Shown here: positions 1 through 4,976 of the stretch, piece after piece
Layout: each line of letters opens with the position of its first letter
Numbering within the stretch: position 1 is the stretch's first letter
Source: Betaproteobacteria bacterium
Lineage (GTDB): Bacteria; Pseudomonadota; Gammaproteobacteria; Burkholderiales; CAIKXV01
Direction of reading: 5' to 3'
DNA: 5,008 bases
NCBI GenBank assembly: GCA_947456915.1
Contig: CANGUQ010000326.1
Span: forward strand, 1 to 5,008
The notes under the pieces: generated by a model
Seen by the model: only the letters and a program-made list of their open reading frames with translations
Told to the model about the DNA's origin: nothing
Database searches by the model: none
Translations under genes and position numbers: made by a program

Positions 1-1
1 C

Positions 2-757
2 ACCGTGGGCGCAGGCATCGTCGCGCAGGCGCAGCCCGATGGGCACACGCTGGTGCTGTCCAACACGGCGCCGTTCTCGGTGTCGCCGTTCATCTATCCG
101 AGCGTGCGCTACGACCCGGTGAAGAGCTTCACCCACATCGCCTCGCTGGGCGCGGTACCCAACGTGATCGTCGTGCACCCCTCGCTGCCGGTGAAGACCC
201 TGGCCGAACTGGTCGCGCTGGCTCGTGGCGGCAAGGGGCCGCTCAATTACGGTTCGAGCGGAGCGGGGTCGGTCGGGCACGTCGTCGGCGAGCTGTTCCA
301 GCGCGAGTTCAAGCTGTCGGTCACGCATGTGCCGTACAAGGGCGCCGCTCCGCTGCTGGTCGATCTGCTTGCCAACCAGATTCCCCTGGCGTTCGACACG
401 TTGCCGCAGAGTCTGCCGCACGCGCGCAGCGGAGCGCTGCGGGTGCTGGCGGTCACTTCGGCCAGACGGGTGGCCGCCGCACCCGAGATTCCCGCCGTGG
501 GCGAGCTCGGTTTCCCGCGGCTGATCGCCGAGAACTGGCTCGGTCTGTCGGGGCCGGCCGGGATTCCCCGCCCGATCGTCGACACGCTGCACCGGCAGAC
601 CAGCGAGGTGCTGGCAGTGCCGGCGGTTGCCCAGCGCATGGACGAACTCGGCATCGTGCGCCGGCCGATGACCAGCAGCGAATTCGAGCAGTTCGTGCGC
701 AACGAGATCGCCGTGTGGCAGCCGGTGATGAAGGCTGCCGGGATCCGCGCCGAGTGA
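2..757 (+). CDS. Bug/TctC-family tripartite tricarboxylate transporter substrate-binding receptor, 5' truncated
   Basis: This is the C-terminal part of a periplasmic receptor of the Bug (TctC) family, which binds small organic acids for TctA/TctB-type secondary transporters or for signalling. The reading frame is open to the left edge. The GTG at base 5 is an internal valine, not the start: the visible TVGAGIVAQAQPDGHTL matches the TVGAAIAARANPDGYTL block that begins at residue 95 of the second Bug protein in this window. So about 94 residues, including the signal peptide, lie off-window. Counting base 5 as residue 1, family blocks are HPSLPVK (58-64), LNYGSSGAGSVGHV (80-93), HVPYKGAAPLLVDLLANQ (108-125), LRVLAVTSARR (145-155), PEIPAVGELG (160-169) and LGLSGPAGIPRPIVDTL (179-195). 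It ends at TGA 755-757. The next gene starts 31 bases later on the same strand, so the two are probably co-transcribed. It is clearly paralogous to the protein at 2273 but diverged throughout, so this is not a recent duplication. The ligand cannot be deduced. Confidence 0.93.
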   Translation, partial: TVGAGIVAQAQPDGHTLVLSNTAPFSVSPFIYPSVRYDPVKSFTHIASLGAVPNVIVVHPSLPVKTLAELVALARGGKGPLNYGSSGAGSVGHVVGELFQREFKLSVTHVPYKGAAPLLVDLLANQIPLAFDTLPQSLPHARSGALRVLAVTSARRVAAAPEIPAVGELGFPRLIAENWLGLSGPAGIPRPIVDTLHRQTSEVLAVPAVAQRMDELGIVRRPMTSSEFEQFVRNEIAVWQPVMKAAGIRAE

Positions 758-773
758 CCGCCGTGCGCAGGGC

Positions 774-780
774 AGGGGAG
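774..780 (+). promoter_or_regulatory. Ribosome binding site for the BMP-family gene
   Basis: AGGGGAG lies eight bases before the ATG at 789. It fixes this start. Two consecutive in-frame TGA codons at 726-731 leave at most 19 codons of upstream reading frame, none of them ATG or GTG. Confidence 0.7.
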
Positions 781-788
781 AACCCACG

Positions 789-1730
789 ATGATCGGTCAA
801 CCGCGCCACGCCGTCGTCTTCGTGTTCGGGCGTCCCGGTGCCGGCAGTTTCAACGCCGCAGCGGTAGCTGCGGTGGAGCGGCTGGGCCCGCGCCTGCAGC
901 AGGCGGGCGCCCGCCTCGACGTACTGTGGCGGCAGACCTATGACGCGAATTCGCGCTGCGACGCGATCGCGCAGGTGCTGGCGCAGGAGCGCCCGCAACT
1001 CGTCATCGTGCATGGCGGGCAGGGCGACGCGCCAGTCGCCCGGCTGGCGCCCGAGTGGCCACACACGCTGTTCGCGGTGACGCAGGGCTCGGTGACCGGT
1101 CCCAATGTGGCCAGCTACACGGTGCGTCAGGAGGACTCGGCCTACCTGGCCGGCGTGTTCGCCGCGCACTTCTCGCGCACCGGCAAGGTCGCGCACCTGT
1201 CCGGCGAGCGCGTTCGCCCTGGTCTGCTCGGCCGTGCCGCCTACGTGGCCGGCGTGCACCACGTCGCCCCGCAGATGGAGGTGCTGACCGGCTTCTGCGG
1301 CAATCAGCACGATCCGGACCTCGCGCAGCGCTGGGCGCTGGCGATGTTCGACCGCGGCGCCGACGTGCTGTTCACGATGCTCGACGGCGGCCGGCCCGGC
1401 GCAATCGCCGCCTGCCGCGAACGCTCGACGTTTCTGATCGGCAACGTCGAGGACTGGACGCAGCGCGAGCCGCAGGTGTGCGTCGCCTCGGCGATCGCCG
1501 ATACCGGCTGGGGCGTCGAGCAGGCCGTCGGTGACTGGCTCGCACAGCGGTTTCCGGCCGGCGAGCAGCGCAGCGTCGGCGTCGAGCGCGCCGAAGTGGT
1601 CAGGCTCGCGCTGGCGGTCGCGCATCGAGCCCGCTTCGACGCACCGATCGCCGAGCGGGCGGGTGCGATGCTCGCGAGTCCGCACGCATGGAACGCCGAC
1701 CATGACGGCGTCGAGTTCAGTCCGGACTGA
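789..1730 (+). CDS. BMP/PnrA-type substrate-binding protein without a signal peptide
   Basis: A 313-residue protein of the BMP (basic membrane protein, PnrA-like) periplasmic-binding fold, whose members typically bind purine nucleosides for ABC importers. Recognisable blocks are GSFN (19-22, the usual 'SFN' near the first strand), LVIVHGGQGD (71-80), NVASYTVRQEDSAYLAGVFAA (from 106; family signature around the YLAG), GKVAHLSGERV (132-142) followed by an AYVAGVHHVAPQMEV block (151-165), and DPDLAQRWALAMFDRGADVLF (from 175). Typical family members start with a signal peptide or lipobox. This one starts directly at the first beta strand (HAVVFVFG, 7-14), and in-frame stops at 726-731 exclude a hidden upstream signal sequence. 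It should therefore be cytoplasmic unless exported some other way. No ABC ATPase or permease is visible. It follows a Bug receptor gene by 31 bases and is followed at once by a hairpin. It may be a cytoplasmic ligand sensor or a degenerate receptor; the family call is firm, the role is not. Confidence 0.88.
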   Translation: MIGQPRHAVVFVFGRPGAGSFNAAAVAAVERLGPRLQQAGARLDVLWRQTYDANSRCDAIAQVLAQERPQLVIVHGGQGDAPVARLAPEWPHTLFAVTQGSVTGPNVASYTVRQEDSAYLAGVFAAHFSRTGKVAHLSGERVRPGLLGRAAYVAGVHHVAPQMEVLTGFCGNQHDPDLAQRWALAMFDRGADVLFTMLDGGRPGAIAACRERSTFLIGNVEDWTQREPQVCVASAIADTGWGVEQAVGDWLAQRFPAGEQRSVGVERAEVVRLALAVAHRARFDAPIAERAGAMLASPHAWNADHDGVEFSPD

Positions 1731-1736
1731 GCGGCG

Positions 1737-1774
1737 CGGCAACCGTCGTGGCTGGGGCCACCTGACCGTTGCCG
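1737..1774. terminator. Interrupted hairpin between convergent genes, terminator-like
   Basis: Seven-base arms CGGCAAC (1737-1743) and GTTGCCG (1768-1774) enclose GTC/GAC (1745-1747 with 1764-1766) and GTGGC-TGGG-GCCAC (1748-1761). That is fifteen base pairs interrupted by one C/C mismatch and one two-base bulge. It begins six bases after the BMP gene's stop and lies 14 bases before the stop of the minus-strand small gene, which is where a shared terminator would be expected. Neither strand has a T-run after the stem, so it is not a textbook intrinsic terminator. It could instead be an RNA 3'-end stabiliser. Confidence 0.5.
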
Positions 1775-1788
1775 GGACGGCGCGATGT

Positions 1789-1953
1789 TCAGGCAGGCTG
1801 CAGGCGCAGCGCGGCCGCCTTGCTCGACCAAGGCATCACGTGCGAGCGGTCGACGCGCTTGAGGCCGAGACACAGCACTGCGCCATAAGCCAGACCGGCA
1901 ACGCTGGCCAGCTGGCCGGCCGTGAACAGACTGTCGAGCACGATTGCGAACAT
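1789..1953 (-). CDS. Small hypothetical single-span membrane protein (54 residues)
   Basis: No family is recognised. The minus-strand frame from ATG (1951-1953) to TGA (1789-1791) encodes MFAIVLDSLFTAGQLASVAG..., with one hydrophobic stretch at about residues 9-31, followed by the basic LKRVDR (31-36) and a polar tail. By the positive-inside rule the C-terminus would be cytoplasmic. About 44 of 54 codons end in G or C, as in the certain genes here. The same frame stays open upstream to 2142, but that part is arginine/cysteine-rich and not protein-like, so I prefer the internal ATG. The ribosome site is weak (GGGGGC, with TCTC before the ATG). It is convergent with the BMP gene and separated from it by a hairpin, which fits an independent gene. 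A chance open frame in GC-rich DNA remains possible. Confidence 0.45.
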   Translation of the reverse strand: MFAIVLDSLFTAGQLASVAGLAYGAVLCLGLKRVDRSHVMPWSSKAAALRLQPA

Positions 1954-1998
1954 GAGAGCCCCCGAACGGCGATGACATCGATGCCGGAAGGCTACGCT

Positions 1999-2013
1999 TG
2001 CTGCGTCGCAGCA
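1999..2013. repeat. 15-base inverted repeat, possible operator
   Basis: TGCTGCG-T-CGCAGCA is a perfect inverted repeat with a one-base centre. That geometry suits a dimeric DNA-binding protein better than an RNA hairpin. It lies 46 bases upstream of the minus-strand small gene's ATG and about 260 bases upstream of the Bug gene. The regulator is unknown, and chance occurrence in GC-rich DNA is possible. Confidence 0.3.
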
Positions 2014-2175
2014 CAAGTCTCCGGACAGAAACACTGCGTTTCCGGTGCTCCGGATCCGTGGCGGCCGGCATGCCTGCGGCATCCATCGTGCAAGCCGCAG
2101 GTCGGTCACCGTCGCCCGGTGCCCGCCTCGATCATGCGTCACCGACCGTGGCCGTTCGTCTGCCCGGAAGCAAGG

Positions 2176-2189
2176 GCAGCCGCGGCTGC
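2176..2189. repeat. Perfect 14-base palindrome upstream of the Bug-FAH operon
   Basis: GCAGCCGCGGCTGC is fully self-complementary and centred 90 bases upstream of the Bug start codon, within the usual range for an operator or activator site. Its left arm overlaps a competing TGCCC/GGGCA pairing (2161-2165 with 2174-2178). No repeat of the same motif was seen elsewhere in the window. Confidence 0.3.
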
Positions 2190-2262
2190 GACGCCGGCTC
2201 GCTGCGGGGCGTGAACGCTGCCTGCCGGTCCGTGTCAGTATCCTTGCTCAACCGAGCGATGT

Positions 2263-2267
2263 GGAGG
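2263..2267 (+). promoter_or_regulatory. Ribosome binding site deciding the Bug start
   Basis: GGAGG sits five bases before the ATG at 2273. The reading frame is open much further upstream, with a GTG at 2045. Only the ATG at 2273 has a strong ribosome site and yields a protein that begins with a short basic region and a signal peptide. Confidence 0.75.
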
Positions 2268-2272
2268 TCGAG

Positions 2273-3310
2273 ATGGCAACAGAGTGTTCCCCCCGTGCCC
2301 GCGGTCCCGGCCGCACCTGCGTGGGTCGGCGCGCGAGCATTGCGCTGGCGGCGCTGCCGATCGGCGCGCTGCCGGCGGTTGCTGTCGCCGCTGCGCCGGT
2401 CGTCGGCAGCGACTACCCCAACCGCACGATCCGCATGGTCGTGCCGTTCGCGCCGGGCGGGGCGACCGACATCCTGGCGCGCATCGTCGGCCAGCGCCTG
2501 ACCGAACTCTGGGGCCAGACGGTGGTGATCGACAATCGCGTCGGCGCCGGCGGCACGGTCGGCGCCGCCATCGCCGCGCGCGCCAACCCGGACGGCTACA
2601 CGCTGCTGATGGGCAGCAATGGCTCGCACGCGATCGGCCCGAGCCTGTATCCGAAACTGAGCTACGACGCGATCAGGGACTTCGCGCCGATCACGCTGGT
2701 CGCGCACGTGCCGCAGGCGCTGATGGTCCATCCGTCGCTGCCGGTGAAGGACGTGAAGGAACTGATCGCCTACGCGCGCGAGCGTCCGGGCCAGTTGAAC
2801 TACAGCTCGGCCGGAACCGGCACGCCCGGACATCTGGGACTGGAACTGATGCAGATCATGGCCGGGATCAGGATGGTGCACGTGCCGTTCGCCGGCGGCG
2901 CTCCCGGACTGGCCGCGCTGGTCGGCGGACAGGTGCAGGTGATGGCCGACAACATGAATTCGGCGCTGCCGATGATCAAGGCGGGCAAGGCGCGGGCGAT
3001 CGCCGTCACCACGATCAAGCGTTCGGCGGCGCTGCCGGAGATGCCTACGGTGGCCGAGCAGGGCCTCGCCGGCTTCGACTCGGGCTCGTGGTTCGGGCTG
3101 TTCGCGCCCGCGGGTGCACCGCCGGCGATCGTCAACCGCCTGAACGCCGAAGTGGTGAAGATCCTGAACACGCCCGAGGTGCGGGAGCGGATGCTGCAGC
3201 AGGGCGCCGAGCCCGCACCGGGCACGCCTGCCCAGTTCGTCCAGCTGATCCGCGACGACATCGCCCGCTGGGCCAGGGTGATCAAGCTCTCCGGGGCCAA
3301 GGCAGACTGA
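2273..3310 (+). CDS. Bug/TctC-family periplasmic carboxylate-binding receptor
   Basis: A complete 345-residue Bug-family extracytoplasmic receptor. Residues 1-20 are basic and end in GRR; residues 21-41 (ASIALAALPIG...) form a hydrophobic core with likely cleavage near AVA-AAP around residues 39-41. The RR pair suggests possible Tat export, but the residue two after RR is Ser, so Sec is equally likely. Family blocks follow in order: MVVPFAPGGATDILARIVGQ (55-74), VIDNRVGAGGTVGAAIAARA (85-104) and PDGYTLL (106-112), HPSLPVKDVKELIAYA (153-168), LNYSSAGTGTPGHLGLELM (175-193), HVPFAGGAPGLAALVGGQV (203-221), LPEMPTVAEQG (254-264) and WFGLFAPAGAPPAIVNRLN (273-291). Length is normal for the family and nothing is missing. 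It is first in a plus-strand cluster with an FAH-family enzyme (42 bases downstream) and a cupin. Bug receptors often sit as orphans next to catabolic enzymes; no TctA/TctB gene is visible here. The ligand is presumably an organic acid processed by the neighbouring enzymes (inference). Confidence 0.95.
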   Translation: MATECSPRARGPGRTCVGRRASIALAALPIGALPAVAVAAAPVVGSDYPNRTIRMVVPFAPGGATDILARIVGQRLTELWGQTVVIDNRVGAGGTVGAAIAARANPDGYTLLMGSNGSHAIGPSLYPKLSYDAIRDFAPITLVAHVPQALMVHPSLPVKDVKELIAYARERPGQLNYSSAGTGTPGHLGLELMQIMAGIRMVHVPFAGGAPGLAALVGGQVQVMADNMNSALPMIKAGKARAIAVTTIKRSAALPEMPTVAEQGLAGFDSGSWFGLFAPAGAPPAIVNRLNAEVVKILNTPEVRERMLQQGAEPAPGTPAQFVQLIRDDIARWARVIKLSGAKAD

Positions 3311-3341
3311 GTCCATTCGTTCTAGCATCGCGGTTCCGCAC

Positions 3342-3347
3342 AGGAGG
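3342..3347 (+). promoter_or_regulatory. Ribosome binding site deciding the FAH start
   Basis: AGGAGG lies five bases before the ATG at 3353. This matters because the conserved FAH domain would start naturally at an internal ATG at 3440, whose only purine-rich stretch (AGGGG, 3434-3438) is one base away, too close to work. The lysine-rich extension is therefore probably translated. Confidence 0.75.
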
Positions 3348-3352
3348 ACAGC

Positions 3353-4324
3353 ATGGCAACCAGGACAGCAGGGAAGAAGACGTCGGCGAAGAAGGTACCG
3401 GCGAAGAAGGTGAGCGCAAGGAAGCTCGGGCCCAGGGGCATGACGTTCTGCACGCTCGCCGGGCGTGAGGGCATGACGCTGGGCGTGAAGACCGAGCGCG
3501 GCATTCTCGACGTGGCGAAGGCGGCGGCGCTGTTTCGCGTGAAGGCGCCGCTGTCGATTCACGAGGTGATCGAAGGCGCAGACTGCGCGCCGCTGGCGAA
3601 GCTCGTGGACAAGGCTCTGCACGACCCGCGCGGCAGGAGCGTGCTGGTGAGCGAGGCGAAGGCGAAGTTCGGGCCGGCCGTACCCAGCCCGGAGAAGCTG
3701 CTGTGCGTCGGGCTCAACTATCGCCAGCACGCCGCCGAGACCGGCATGCCGATTCCGCCGGTACCGATCCTGTTCAACAAGTTCAACAACGCGCTGACCG
3801 GTCATGGCTCGAAGGTGAGGCTGCCCACCAAGGTCGACCAGCAGTTCGACTACGAGGTCGAACTGGTGATCGTGATCGGCAGGACCGCACGCGACGTGAG
3901 CGAGGCCGACGCGCTGAAGTACGTGTTCGGATACGCGAACGGCAACGACCTGTCCGCGCGCGGGCTGCAGATGCGCACCAGCCAGTTCATGCTGGGCAAG
4001 ATCCCCGACGGATTCGCGCCGCTCGGGCCGTACGTGGTCAGCGCCGACCAGATCCCCGACCCGAACAACCTCAAGCTCCAGACCTGGGTCAATGGCGAGC
4101 TGCGGCAGGATCTGAACACCTCGGACATGATCTACAACTGCCGCACGATCGTGAGCTACTGCTCGCGACACCTCACGCTGAAGCCCGGCGACATCATCTA
4201 CACCGGTACGCCGCAGGGCGTGATCCTCGGCTACCCCCCGGACAAGCGCGTCTGGCTCAAGCCCGGTGATCGCGTGAAGACCGTCGTCGAGAAGCTGGGC
4301 GAGCTGGAAGTCACCCTGGTGTGA
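3353..4324 (+). CDS. Fumarylacetoacetate hydrolase (FAH) family protein with lysine-rich N-terminal extension
   Basis: A 323-residue enzyme of the FAH/FAHD superfamily, metal-dependent cytoplasmic hydrolases, isomerases and decarboxylases acting on 2-oxo acids. The catalytic domain begins near residue 110: LLCVGLNYRQHAAE (116-129) with likely catalytic His126, FNKFNNALTGHG (141-152), the metal ligands Glu168 and Glu170 in FDYEVELVIVIGR, Asp199 in GYANGNDLSARGLQ, Lys216 in GKIPDGFAPLGPYV, and the signature TGTPQGV (284-290). Residues 30-110 form the smaller N-terminal domain. All expected metal ligands are present, so it should be active. The common SARDLQ is SARGLQ here (Gly204). Residues 1-29 are an extra tail containing three five-residue units, TSAKK, VPAKK and VSARK (10-24). 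The gene is 42 bases after the Bug gene, and the two are probably co-transcribed. The reaction (acylpyruvate hydrolase, hydratase, isomerase or decarboxylase) cannot be chosen from sequence; the Bug neighbour suggests use on an imported organic acid. Confidence 0.93.
   Translation: MATRTAGKKTSAKKVPAKKVSARKLGPRGMTFCTLAGREGMTLGVKTERGILDVAKAAALFRVKAPLSIHEVIEGADCAPLAKLVDKALHDPRGRSVLVSEAKAKFGPAVPSPEKLLCVGLNYRQHAAETGMPIPPVPILFNKFNNALTGHGSKVRLPTKVDQQFDYEVELVIVIGRTARDVSEADALKYVFGYANGNDLSARGLQMRTSQFMLGKIPDGFAPLGPYVVSADQIPDPNNLKLQTWVNGELRQDLNTSDMIYNCRTIVSYCSRHLTLKPGDIIYTGTPQGVILGYPPDKRVWLKPGDRVKTVVEKLGELEVTLV
3384..3426 (+). repeat. Short tandem repeat coding for xxAKK units
   Basis: CGGCGAAGAAGGT occurs at 3384-3396 and again at 3399-3411, a 15-base period, with a more diverged third copy after it. 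It encodes the three lysine-rich pentapeptides at residues 10-24 of the FAH-family protein. Similar lysine/alanine repeats occur in histone-H1-like and AlgP-type bacterial tails; similarity of composition does not prove common function. Confidence 0.65.
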
Positions 4325-4334
4325 GGGGCCGGGG

Positions 4335-4386
4335 GGCTGCGGGGCTTGGGCAGCCGGCAGTCGCCGCAGCGCCGCTGCGGCACGAC
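4335..4386 (+). other. Two consecutive GC-rich hairpins between the FAH and cupin genes
   Basis: GGCTGC (4335-4340) pairs with GCAGCC (4350-4355) across nine bases. Next, GTCGCCGCAG (4360-4369) pairs with CTGCGG (4375-4380) and CGAC (4383-4386), giving ten pairs, a five-base loop and a two-base CA bulge. They start eleven bases after the FAH stop. No T-run follows, so classical termination is not shown; they may weaken or separate expression of the cupin gene from the upstream genes, or be Rho-dependent or RNA-stabilising structures. The rest of the 129-base gap shows nothing else convincing. Confidence 0.4.
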
Positions 4387-4440
4387 TGCGCGTCTGCCGC
4401 GAGCACGGCAGGCCGCAGCGGGCGATGATTCGAAACGTGC

Positions 4441-4448
4441 AGAGGAGA
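4441..4448 (+). promoter_or_regulatory. Ribosome binding site deciding the cupin start
   Basis: AGAGGAGA ends five bases before the ATG at 4454. The frame is open upstream to an ATG at 4346, but that stretch lies over the hairpins, has no ribosome site and translates to an arginine-rich sequence. The GTG at 4451 is adjacent and in frame but is the weaker choice. Confidence 0.7.
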
Positions 4449-4453
4449 TCGTG

Positions 4454-4969
4454 ATGAGCGTTGCAAACCCGTCGTTGACCGCCGAGGCGCTGGGCCTCGA
4501 ATTCCGTGCGCTGCTCGAAGCCGAGCCCGGCCCGAAGGGGCGCGAGAAGGTGCGCGACCGCCTGAAGCAGGCGCTGACCGACCCGTCGTTCGTGGCGCAG
4601 TACCTGCGCGAGGACACCGGCGAGCGCGAGATCCTGTACGAGGACGCGAAGCTCGGGTTCTGCATCCTCGCCCACAACTACAAGGGCGCGAAGGACAGCC
4701 CGCCGCACGATCACGGTCCGTCGTGGGCGATCTACGGGCAGGCGCGCGGCGAGACCGCGATGAACGACTACCAGCTGCTGGAGCCGGCGACCGAGTCCAC
4801 GCCGGGCAAGGTGCGCAAGACGCGCACCTACGCGCTCACCCCGGGCATCGCGCACGTCTACAACGAGGGCGACCTGCACTCGCCGCACCGCGCCGGTCCG
4901 ACCAGCCTGATCCGCATCGAAGGCACCAACATGGAGAAGGTGCGGCGGCTGAAGTATCAGGCGGTGTGA
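4454..4969 (+). CDS. Cupin-fold protein, cysteine/thiol-dioxygenase-like metal site
   Basis: A 171-residue single-domain cytoplasmic protein: a helical N-terminal part (1-55), then a double-stranded beta-helix. The metal motif is SPPHDHGPSWAIYGQARGET (82-101), with His85 and His87. The second motif is LTPGIAHVYNEGD (128-140), with His134. This layout and length resemble cysteine dioxygenase (rat CDO His86, His88, His140), which uses iron and O2. By hand alignment several CDO hallmarks differ: the Cys93 position is Ala92, and the Ser-His-Tyr set (153, 155, 157 in rat) is Ser151, Ile153, Ile155. Two further histidines (142, 145) lie near the metal site. So it is probably a mononuclear-metal cupin, perhaps an oxygenase, but not a canonical cysteine dioxygenase. 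It follows the FAH-family gene by 129 bases containing hairpins, so co-transcription is uncertain. The substrate is unknown. Confidence 0.82.
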   Translation: MSVANPSLTAEALGLEFRALLEAEPGPKGREKVRDRLKQALTDPSFVAQYLREDTGEREILYEDAKLGFCILAHNYKGAKDSPPHDHGPSWAIYGQARGETAMNDYQLLEPATESTPGKVRKTRTYALTPGIAHVYNEGDLHSPHRAGPTSLIRIEGTNMEKVRRLKYQAV

Positions 4970-4976
4970 TTCGTCC

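Larger units (their letters stand above)
1954..2272. other. Non-coding divergent intergenic region with palindromes
   Basis: This 319-base gap separates the minus-strand small gene from the plus-strand operon starting at 2273. I see no convincing gene in it: open frames here give arginine/cysteine-rich translations. It holds several inverted repeats: TGCTGCG-T-CGCAGCA at 1999-2013, GAAAC-N5-GTTTC at 2028-2042, ATGCC-TGC-GGCAT at 2070-2082, GGTCGGT/ACCGACC at 2100-2106 and 2141-2147, and the perfect palindrome at 2176-2189. The promoters of both flanking transcripts should lie here, but no good -35/-10 pair stands out. Confidence 0.6.

Noticed and set aside
182..196. A 15-base repeat TCGCTGCCGGTGAAG shared with 2735-2749
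   Set aside because: Both copies encode the conserved SLPVK block of the two Bug proteins, so it reflects protein homology and not a repeat element.
5..757. Treating the GTG at base 5 as the start of the first gene
   Set aside because: It falls in the middle of a conserved Bug block that aligns at residue 95 of the second Bug protein; the gene is cut by the window edge.
453..1742. A 429-codon minus-strand open frame opposite the BMP gene
   Set aside because: Arginine-rich low-complexity translation with no recognisable domain, and it overlaps two well-supported plus-strand genes.
2216..2244. A sigma-70 promoter with -10 TATCCT at 2239-2244 before the Bug gene
   Set aside because: The -10 matches four of six bases but there is no acceptable -35 at 16-18 bases and no extended -10, so it is not above chance.
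2045..2272. An N-terminal extension of the Bug receptor from the GTG at 2045
   Set aside because: The extension is arginine/cysteine-rich, has no ribosome site and would bury the signal peptide inside the protein; GGAGG at 2263 supports the ATG at 2273.
4401..4429. A promoter with -10 GATGAT at 4424-4429 before the cupin gene
   Set aside because: The -35 region (GAGCAC) does not resemble TTGACA; support is too weak.
2132..4888. A 918-codon open frame on the minus strand spanning the Bug, FAH and most of the cupin gene
   Set aside because: It is antisense to three genes with clear family motifs. Its translation is dominated by Arg, His, Gln, Asp and Val runs without domains, the usual mirror of GC-rich codons; it has no supporting ribosome site.
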